DNA from: Anaerolineae bacterium
Lineage (GTDB): Bacteria > Chloroflexota > Anaerolineae > Aggregatilineales > Phototrophicaceae
DNA: 64,000 bases
Direction of reading: 5' to 3'
Assembly: GCA_019912965.1 (NCBI GenBank)
Contig: JAIOHM010000127.1
Location: 16,577-80,576, forward strand
Part shown: in pieces, positions 57,982 to 64,000 of the stretch
How the letters are laid out: each line of letters starts with the position of its first letter
Numbering within the stretch: position 1 is the first letter of the stretch
The notes under the pieces: generated by a model
The model's input: the letters and a program-made list of their open reading frames with translations, nothing else
Told to the model about the DNA's origin: nothing
Databases searched by the model: none
Translations under genes and position numbers: made by a program

Positions 57982-60900
57982 CTAGCGTACTCCACTGCTG
58001 ATCTGAGCTGTTAAAGTCACGCGGCCCTGTGCTCCATATGCGACCTCAGTTAGCAAACGGTTCGGATCGTGCATTTCTGCTATCAGATATGCGGCGATTT
58101 GTTCGGCTGTTGCCGAAGGTTCGACATCAACAGCGCGGCAGAAAACCCGATCCCATTCCAGATTCAGCGTTTTGATCAGACCGAATAACCCGCCAGTGAT
58201 CGCACTGTAATCGTTATCGGCGCTGGTACCGAGTGCACCATCTAGGCGTGTCAGCGTGATGAAGCATCGACGATTTCCAGAACCGCCAGCTTGATTGAGC
58301 GTCGATTTCAAATGCTTCGCCATCAGGAAAGCAAATTTAACCAGTGCCTTATCGCGCTCATCAAAGAGAGTCCCACGACCGACCGGGTTGAGGTGAATAA
58401 ACGCCCCTATGTTACCATGCTGCTGAGTGATGGCTGATAGCGCACTTTGCAAGTTATTCTCGTCCAATGTGTCGAGATGCATCCGTGCTGTGCCATTCAG
58501 GTTAGCGGCAGATGGAACAATCGCTTGCGGCAGACTCAACACAATGACTTTCCAACCCTGATTGGCAAGCTGGTTGCTCAACACATGGACAGTCGCTGTG
58601 CCATCATCGGTGATTAGGCAAACCGCACCGGATCCAGTGAACTCCTGAAAATCCGGGCTGGGCAGACGCAGCAGTTCAACCACACGGCGTTCAATACCAT
58701 AAGTCTCTGCCGACAGTTCGTCATTGACAGGGGGAAAGGCAAATTCCGTCGTCAATGATGTTGTTGGACTGCCGGCCAAATCAAAAGGGAGCGCCTGACG
58801 GCTTGCCTCCTGCATGTAATCAACGATTTGCTGTAAAGTGCGGAGTTCGCCAAGTGCTTCCGGGCTGAACTGGGGCAAGGAGGGGAAACTATCCCGCATG
58901 GCGCCGAGGATTTCGACACGTTTGATGGAGTCGATACCCAGATCAGCTTCCATATCCATGCTGAGTTCGAGCATATCGACCGGATAGCCAGTTTTCTCGC
59001 CGACAATCCGCAGCATGGCTTGGGCTAATTCGTCGGAGATAATACCAGTGGTAGGTACAGCAGGAACAGGTGGTGGAGTGGATACCACAGCCGCAGCAGC
59101 AGGTGTCGGGATGTTGGTGGATGCTGCCACAGCATTGGTGGTTGGTGTGGCCGTTGGTGCGGAAACGCCGCCTGACTGCGCCTGCATGTAATCGACAATT
59201 TGCTGTAAAGTGCGGAGTTCGCCAAGTGCTTCCGGGCTGAACTGGGGCAAGGAGGGGAAACTATCGCGCATGGCGCCGAGGATTTCCACGCGTTTGATGG
59301 AGTCGATACCGAGGTCGGCTTCCATATCCATACTGAGTTCGAGCATATCCACCGGATAGCCAGTCTTCTCACCGACAATCCGCAGCATGGCTTGGGCTAA
59401 TTCGCCAGAGACAACACCAGCGGTAGGCGCAGGTGGCGGAGTGGATACCACAGCCACCGCAGCAGGTGTCGGGATGTTGGTGGATGCTGCCACAGCATTG
59501 GTGGTGACGGGTATGGCTGGCGGTGCAGAAACTCCACCGGACTGCGCCTGCATGTAATCAACGATTTGCTGTAAAGTCCGCAGTTCACCGAGAGCCTCCG
59601 GGCTGAACTGGGGCAGAGAGGGGAAGCTGTCGCGCATGGCGCCGAGGATTTCCACGCGTTTGATGGAGTCGATACCGAGGTCGGCTTCCATATCCATGCT
59701 GAGTTCGAGCATATCGACCGGATAGCCAGTTTTCTCACCCACAATCCGCAGCATGGCTTGGGCTAATTCATCTGAAACAGCATTGTTGGCGGGGGCAGGG
59801 ATAGTCGCCACTTTTTGCACTGTGGGCGCAGGCGGATTATCAGATTGTGTAGTTGCCGCAACAGGCTGCAAGGGTGCGGCTTGTGGGACAATCACAGGGG
59901 GAGATATGGGAGGCTGATAAACTTTCATAGCAGGTTGAGGCGGCGGTGTGGGGCGTTCGATTACCTCAAACGTGTGAGATGTTGTCGATTTTGTGCCATT
60001 ACCATTGGTCGCAACAGGAACTGCTGCTCCGCCCGCGTACTGCTGGCTGATAATCCCCAGCAGCGATTGTGCAATTTCGGTTTGCTGCTGCATGTAATGG
60101 GTGTGCATCCGCAGCGTTTCCGACTGGTATTCATGGAATTGCAGCATATTCTGTGTCAGTGATTCAGCGACGGTGGGCGGCAGCGTTTGTGAAGCCAAAA
60201 GTGTCTGCTGCTGCTGGGTTAATTCGAAGAAAATACGGAAATACTCCGCCTGGCTCTGCATGTACTGTTCATGCACACGCAGGGTTTCGTGCTGATTGTC
60301 GCGAAATTCAGCGAAGGTGTGATCAAGGGTTGGTAAGGATGTGTTCATCTCGGCTGGCTCGTTAGTTTGGGTGTGCGACCCGGAAAGTGGTTGAGGATCA
60401 GGTGGTGAATCTGGAACGGGTTTGGATACGTTGTTAGCGATTAAGGCTGTATCTGTCACAGGTGGTGCAGCATTGATCGTAATACGCGACCCTGATGCCA
60501 GCGCGTCCCGATAGACAGCACGCGTTTTATCACTGACATAATTGGATGCATTCATTGTGACGTTCAAGCCTTTCTTTTTGACTGCTGGCTCGAAGTCACG
60601 AATATAGGGGTCAAGCGAATCTAACTTCAATCCGAGCACTTGAAGCTGTACTGCGGCTTCACGAAGTTGGCGATCACTGTCTTTCTGTCGGTTGCTGTTC
60701 AGCGCGACAGCCACATAGGGACGATCCCCAAGAATATCCTTGACGAGGTTGGTCAGCACACTACGCGGCCCAAATTCGACAAAGATGGTGCCACCCGCCG
60801 CATAGATATTCTCAATTTCGTCCCGGAACAGTACCGGATTGAGAATGTGATCTGCCAACATCGATTGAATCACATTGGGATCAGTCGGATACGGTTTGCC

Positions 60901-63369
60901 TGTGTTATTGCTGTAGACAGGGATTTTCGGCGTGTTGAATTTGACCTGATTGATGGCTTGCGCGAACGGTTTTTGGGCATGACCGACCAGCGGGGTATGG
61001 AATGCTGCGCCCACCGATAAGGCAACAACTTTGAAGCCCTTCGCTTTTAATGCGGTTTCGGCATTTTTCACGGCGTCTTTCGCACCCGCGACAACAACCT
61101 GTGTGCGCGAGTTGCGGTTTGCCACCTGCACACCTGACAGGTTGGCGATTTCCCGTTCGATGGCCTCCACATCACCACTGACCGCGATCATGGTGCCAGC
61201 ATCAAAGTTCGCAACGTTTTGCGGCGGTGCCATCGCTGCGCCGCGTGCTTTGACCAGCATCGCGTAATCATCATCTTGCAAAGCACCCGCTGCCCATAAT
61301 GCGGTTAATTCACCAAAGCTGTGGCCTGCGGTGAAGTTGGCTCGGAAACCCGCCTTTTGCAGCAAACGATACATCCCCGCACTGACCGCACCAATAGCCG
61401 GTTGGGCATAATCGGTGCTTTGCAGGGCTGCTTCCTGTGTCTGAATTTCATCAGCCTGGAAGGCATGGCGCGGAAACACAACGCTGGAAAGCGAAACTTT
61501 GCCATCCTGCTTCATTAATGAATCAAGCTGGGCGAATGACTGACGAATTTCCGGGAAATTGAGCGCCAACTCACGTCCCATGTTGAGGTATTGCGACCCC
61601 TGACCAGCGAATAACGCGACGATATGACCATCAACATTCAGGCCGTTGCGACGATAAAAAATGCCTTTCGGATGCTGCCAATCTTCGGCAGTCGGTTTGC
61701 TGGCGAGCATATCGTGTGTGATTTGCAGGAGCGATGCTGCTTCGACAGGAGTCGCTGCGACAAAGCCGACACGCGGCGCGTTCATCAGAATATTCGCAGT
61801 GCGTGAAGCGCGTACCAGATTTAGAAAATGCTGGTCACTGTCTCCAGATTGCAAACCATCAATAATGGATTTGATATGGGTTTGCAGGTCGCCCGCTGTA
61901 TTTGCGGTGAGGATGATCGTCTGCGGGGTGCTGTGAATGCGGTAGTTTGCCTGATGATCGTTCCGGTATTCTTCCATCACGATGTGAAAGTTTGTGCCAC
62001 CAAAACCAAACGAACTCACACCCGCACGGCGTGGCACATTGTCGGCAGGTTGTACCCAGGGGCGCGCTTCTGTATTGATATAAAATGCTGAATTGGGCAT
62101 ATCGAACTTCGGGTTGGGTTGCTCGACATTTAGAGTCGGGGGAAGTACTTTGTGATGGAGGGCTAACACAGTTTTGATTAAGCCCGCTGCGCCTGCCGAT
62201 GCTTTGGTATGACCGATTTGTGATTTGACACTGCCGAGGGCTACATGCTGCTTTTGCAGGTCGTGCTGATTAAAGTAGCGGATAATGGTTGTAACTTCGG
62301 TGGTATCGCCTGCGATTGTGCCAGTACCATGGGCTTCGACCAGATCAACTGTAGAAGGGGAGAACCCTGCATCTTCATAAGCACGGCGCAGGGCTTTTTC
62401 CTGACCTTCTCCTCGCGGCGCATAAATGCTTTTGTAGCGCCCGTCACTGGATGAACCAAGTCCCTTGATTACAGCATAAATACGATCTCCGTCGCGTTCG
62501 GCATCTTCGAGGCGTTTCAACACCATCATGCCGATACCTTCGCCTACCATCATCCCATCAGATTCAGCGTCGAAGGGGCGCGGATTGCTGCCTTTAGAGA
62601 ATGCGGGGGTTTTGCTGAAGCACATATACATAAAAATGGAATTGTCAGTGTCAACGCCGCCTGTCAGCATCATATCGGCGCGATGTTCAGTCAGCTCACT
62701 CAAGGCCATTTTTAAAGCCGCCATTGTGCTGGCACACGCAGCATCCACGACGCAGTTGGTACCGCCAAGATCGAAGCGGTTAGCGATGCGCCCAGCGACG
62801 ACATTACCCAGCATACCGGGGAAGCTGTTCTCTTCCCATCGGATGTATGCCAGTTTCATCCGTTCGATGATTTTGGGGCGGTCTTCATCGCCAATGCCGT
62901 AGCTTTGCAGCACCTCATCCCATATTGGATATTGAAGCCGGGATGCCAGCGGCGTGATGAGTTTCTGCCCGCTTCCAACACCGAGGATAACCCCGGTACG
63001 CTCCCGGATTTCGTCTGCACCCTGAATATAGCCTGCGTCGGTCAGGGCTTCTTTAGCGACTAACAGCGAGAGTATTTGTGAAACATCAGTGACTTCGAGG
63101 ATATTGGGGGGCAGCCCGAATTCCATCGGGTCGAAATCCACATCCGGGATAAACCCGCCGCGTTTGCAATACGTTTTGTCTGGGGCAGCAGGATCGGGAT
63201 CATAATAATCATCAACGCGCCAGCGGGATTCTGGAACATCAGTAATACAATCAACTTTCCCGATGATGTTGTTCCAGAATTCTCGCAGGTTACGTGCCTG
63301 TGGCATGAGCGCACCCATACCAATAATCGCAATTGGGGTGTGGTGCAGATGGATATTAGGTTCCAACAT
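57982..63369 (-). CDS. pfaA: PfaA-like synthase: KS-AT-ACP3 with ketoreductase structural half
   Basis: The 1795-residue protein contains a ketosynthase (about 1-440; C212 in DAACAST, EAHGTGT and KSQIGHT); a malonyl-type acyltransferase (about 583-900; GHSFGE with Ser684, and AAFHTPLV); a coiled-coil segment around residues 1013-1100 with repeated H-x2-Y-M-Q motifs; three near-identical ACPs with phosphopantetheine serines at about 1235, 1357 and 1481 (LGIDSIKR); and a C-terminal region (about 1550-1795) resembling the structural subdomain of a ketoreductase. It ends at a TAG with the catalytic KR half in the next gene. AAGGAA lies 9 bases before the ATG. This is the first gene of the Pfa-type operon. 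Confidence 0.93.
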   Translation of the reverse strand: MLEPNIHLHHTPIAIIGMGALMPQARNLREFWNNIIGKVDCITDVPESRWRVDDYYDPDPAAPDKTYCKRGGFIPDVDFDPMEFGLPPNILEVTDVSQILSLLVAKEALTDAGYIQGADEIRERTGVILGVGSGQKLITPLASRLQYPIWDEVLQSYGIGDEDRPKIIERMKLAYIRWEENSFPGMLGNVVAGRIANRFDLGGTNCVVDAACASTMAALKMALSELTEHRADMMLTGGVDTDNSIFMYMCFSKTPAFSKGSNPRPFDAESDGMMVGEGIGMMVLKRLEDAERDGDRIYAVIKGLGSSSDGRYKSIYAPRGEGQEKALRRAYEDAGFSPSTVDLVEAHGTGTIAGDTTEVTTIIRYFNQHDLQKQHVALGSVKSQIGHTKASAGAAGLIKTVLALHHKVLPPTLNVEQPNPKFDMPNSAFYINTEARPWVQPADNVPRRAGVSSFGFGGTNFHIVMEEYRNDHQANYRIHSTPQTIILTANTAGDLQTHIKSIIDGLQSGDSDQHFLNLVRASRTANILMNAPRVGFVAATPVEAASLLQITHDMLASKPTAEDWQHPKGIFYRRNGLNVDGHIVALFAGQGSQYLNMGRELALNFPEIRQSFAQLDSLMKQDGKVSLSSVVFPRHAFQADEIQTQEAALQSTDYAQPAIGAVSAGMYRLLQKAGFRANFTAGHSFGELTALWAAGALQDDDYAMLVKARGAAMAPPQNVANFDAGTMIAVSGDVEAIEREIANLSGVQVANRNSRTQVVVAGAKDAVKNAETALKAKGFKVVALSVGAAFHTPLVGHAQKPFAQAINQVKFNTPKIPVYSNNTGKPYPTDPNVIQSMLADHILNPVLFRDEIENIYAAGGTIFVEFGPRSVLTNLVKDILGDRPYVAVALNSNRQKDSDRQLREAAVQLQVLGLKLDSLDPYIRDFEPAVKKKGLNVTMNASNYVSDKTRAVYRDALASGSRITINAAPPVTDTALIANNVSKPVPDSPPDPQPLSGSHTQTNEPAEMNTSLPTLDHTFAEFRDNQHETLRVHEQYMQSQAEYFRIFFELTQQQQTLLASQTLPPTVAESLTQNMLQFHEYQSETLRMHTHYMQQQTEIAQSLLGIISQQYAGGAAVPVATNGNGTKSTTSHTFEVIERPTPPPQPAMKVYQPPISPPVIVPQAAPLQPVAATTQSDNPPAPTVQKVATIPAPANNAVSDELAQAMLRIVGEKTGYPVDMLELSMDMEADLGIDSIKRVEILGAMRDSFPSLPQFSPEALGELRTLQQIVDYMQAQSGGVSAPPAIPVTTNAVAASTNIPTPAAVAVVSTPPPAPTAGVVSGELAQAMLRIVGEKTGYPVDMLELSMDMEADLGIDSIKRVEILGAMRDSFPSLPQFSPEALGELRTLQQIVDYMQAQSGGVSAPTATPTTNAVAASTNIPTPAAAAVVSTPPPVPAVPTTGIISDELAQAMLRIVGEKTGYPVDMLELSMDMEADLGIDSIKRVEILGAMRDSFPSLPQFSPEALGELRTLQQIVDYMQEASRQALPFDLAGSPTTSLTTEFAFPPVNDELSAETYGIERRVVELLRLPSPDFQEFTGSGAVCLITDDGTATVHVLSNQLANQGWKVIVLSLPQAIVPSAANLNGTARMHLDTLDENNLQSALSAITQQHGNIGAFIHLNPVGRGTLFDERDKALVKFAFLMAKHLKSTLNQAGGSGNRRCFITLTRLDGALGTSADNDYSAITGGLFGLIKTLNLEWDRVFCRAVDVEPSATAEQIAAYLIAEMHDPNRLLTEVAYGAQGRVTLTAQISSGVR
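58810..59790 (-). repeat. tandem ACP-coding repeats (three copies)
   Basis: Three tandem units of 366 and 372 bp encode ACP domains that are identical over about 75 residues, from ELAQAMLRIVGEKTGY to TLQQIVDYMQ. The Ala/Pro/Thr-rich linkers are also repeated (TNAVAASTNIPTP twice). DNA identity is high, with mostly synonymous differences, so duplication or gene conversion is recent. Confidence 0.88.
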
Positions 63370-63903
63370 CGAAGGGGACTTCCTTATCTTGATTTACATC
63401 TTGTGTATATGTAGCGAGGATCCGGTATGGTCAGTGAAAACGCTGTACAGCGGCAAACCATCTCTATACAGTAAGAAAACCACTGAACTGAGCTAAAGTT
63501 ACAGTATTGTACAGCTTGTCGTTTCAGATTTCGCCTTTGAAGTGAGATTTTCCATTCGCTGAAAAATCACAAATGGCAAAAATGCGCTAAAAATACTGCT
63601 CAATCTTCAGTTTGTTTTCTCTATTTGCTTGAAAGTAGCCCTTTTTACCAAAATCTCATCGCTTTTAAGCTGGCGAGACTGGTAAAAGGTTAGGATCAGA
63701 TGAATGGTAAAGTGTCTCTGTTATATAAGAAAGAGGAAATCGTTCCAATTGATGAAATTTCTCATTATTGGGTTCATCATGAGTGGTTGTGACCCATCGC
63801 TGAAAGGGATAAAGCGACATGTCATCTGCCAGGACGATGGCATTCCGTATAAGGGAGTGCTTGGACTTGACCCGTTTTGGTGGAGGATGAATAAGAGACA
63901 CCC
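63370..63903. promoter_or_regulatory. upstream region of the Pfa-type operon
   Basis: A 534-base stretch without a confident gene between pfaA and the IS3 end. It contains the pfaA ribosome-binding site AAGGAA, a perfect 12-bp palindrome CGCTGTACAGCG at 63441-63452, a further GTACAGC near 63508, and a TCAAGATAAGGAA match to the IS4-element end at 63380-63392 (minus strand). The palindrome is a candidate operator. Two short opposite frames at 63665-63916 resemble nothing known. Confidence 0.45.
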
Positions 63904-64000
63904 TCAGGATAAATGAGCGGTTTCAAATGTCAGTGGGCTGCGGTAGCCCAGAGACGAGTGCAAGCGCTGACGATTGTAGAACACCTCAATGAACTCAAAC
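63904..64000 (-). mobile_element. IS3-family transposase, C-terminal end (partial)
   Basis: Reading leftward from the window edge, the last 31 residues are [20 protein letters not shown] then [11 protein letters not shown] and stop. The [19 protein letters not shown] signature is diagnostic of the OrfB integrase of IS3-family elements. The rest of the transposase lies beyond base 64000. The end of the IS itself should be within a few tens of bases left of 63904, but the terminal repeat is not resolved. Confidence 0.88.

Noticed and set aside
63665..63916. Two overlapping short frames (78 and 70 codons) on opposite strands
   Set aside because: Neither has a ribosome-binding site or a recognisable domain; the region is A/T-rich spacer beside an IS3 end.
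1..64000. tRNA, rRNA, CRISPR array or prophage
   Set aside because: No tRNA T-loop with matching acceptor stem, no rRNA-like block, no regularly spaced repeat with unique spacers, and no phage structural genes were seen by eye; a tRNAscan or CRISPR search would be decisive.

Overview
The window reads as a moderately GC-rich chromosome segment, most probably from a Chloroflexota-type (Anaerolineae-like) bacterium. That assignment is inference. It rests on the mix of genes: Uma2 nucleases, NB-ARC/TPR proteins, a LuxR-ATPase-TPR giant regulator, large helical proteins of unknown family beside recO, and short GTAGGGGCG palindromes between genes. No rRNA, tRNA or CRISPR array was found.

Layout. 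1-7.6 kb looks like an accessory or signalling region: the end of an ABC exporter, a DUF4062/NB-ARC/TPR STAND protein, a HEAT-repeat protein, a membrane permease-like protein, and a TIR/zinc-ribbon protein paired with a two-helix membrane protein. 7.6-10.1 kb is a zinc module (znuC, znuA, zur) with two Fur-type boxes but no permease gene. 10.1-30.6 kb is mostly housekeeping: glycosyltransferase, Uma2, SDR, J-domain protein, acyl-CoA dehydrogenase, htpG, cdd, recO, a 23S-type uracil methyltransferase homologue, rsfS, a MerR-controlled small operon, an RluD-type pseudouridine synthase, a methyltransferase and a PadR pair. 30.6-31.4 kb holds a decayed IS4-type element between copies of a short palindromic repeat. 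31.4-39.4 kb carries a LuxR-type regulator, a methyltransferase, a cytochrome P460-cupredoxin protein with a truncated haemoglobin, an SDR, an AhpD-like protein and a PLP decarboxylase. 39.5-48.8 kb carries mfd, pth, a phosphoesterase, a racemase and an ABC exporter.

The most striking part is 49.1-63.4 kb: four tightly packed minus-strand genes encoding a Pfa-type (polyunsaturated fatty acid or secondary lipid) synthase. In transcription order they are a KS-AT-ACP-ACP-ACP protein ending in the structural half of a ketoreductase; a protein that starts with the catalytic half of that ketoreductase and ends in a dehydratase-like domain; a KS-CLF-AT-DH-DH megasynthase in which a PfaB-like acyltransferase sits inside a PfaC-like protein; and a PfaD enoyl reductase. 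Together they could extend malonyl units, reduce, dehydrate and isomerise or reduce enoyl intermediates on tandem carrier proteins to make a long-chain, possibly unsaturated or hydroxylated, acyl product. No phosphopantetheinyl transferase or product-release enzyme is in the window. An IS3-family transposase end lies about 0.5 kb upstream of the operon, at the window edge.

Regulatory signals worth noting are the tandem Zur-type boxes (9564-9605), a textbook 19-bp-spacer MerR promoter (25926-25956), stacked PadR-type dyads (29579-29617), and dyads upstream of the TIR gene (5401-5432) and the 33927 methyltransferase (33860-33874).
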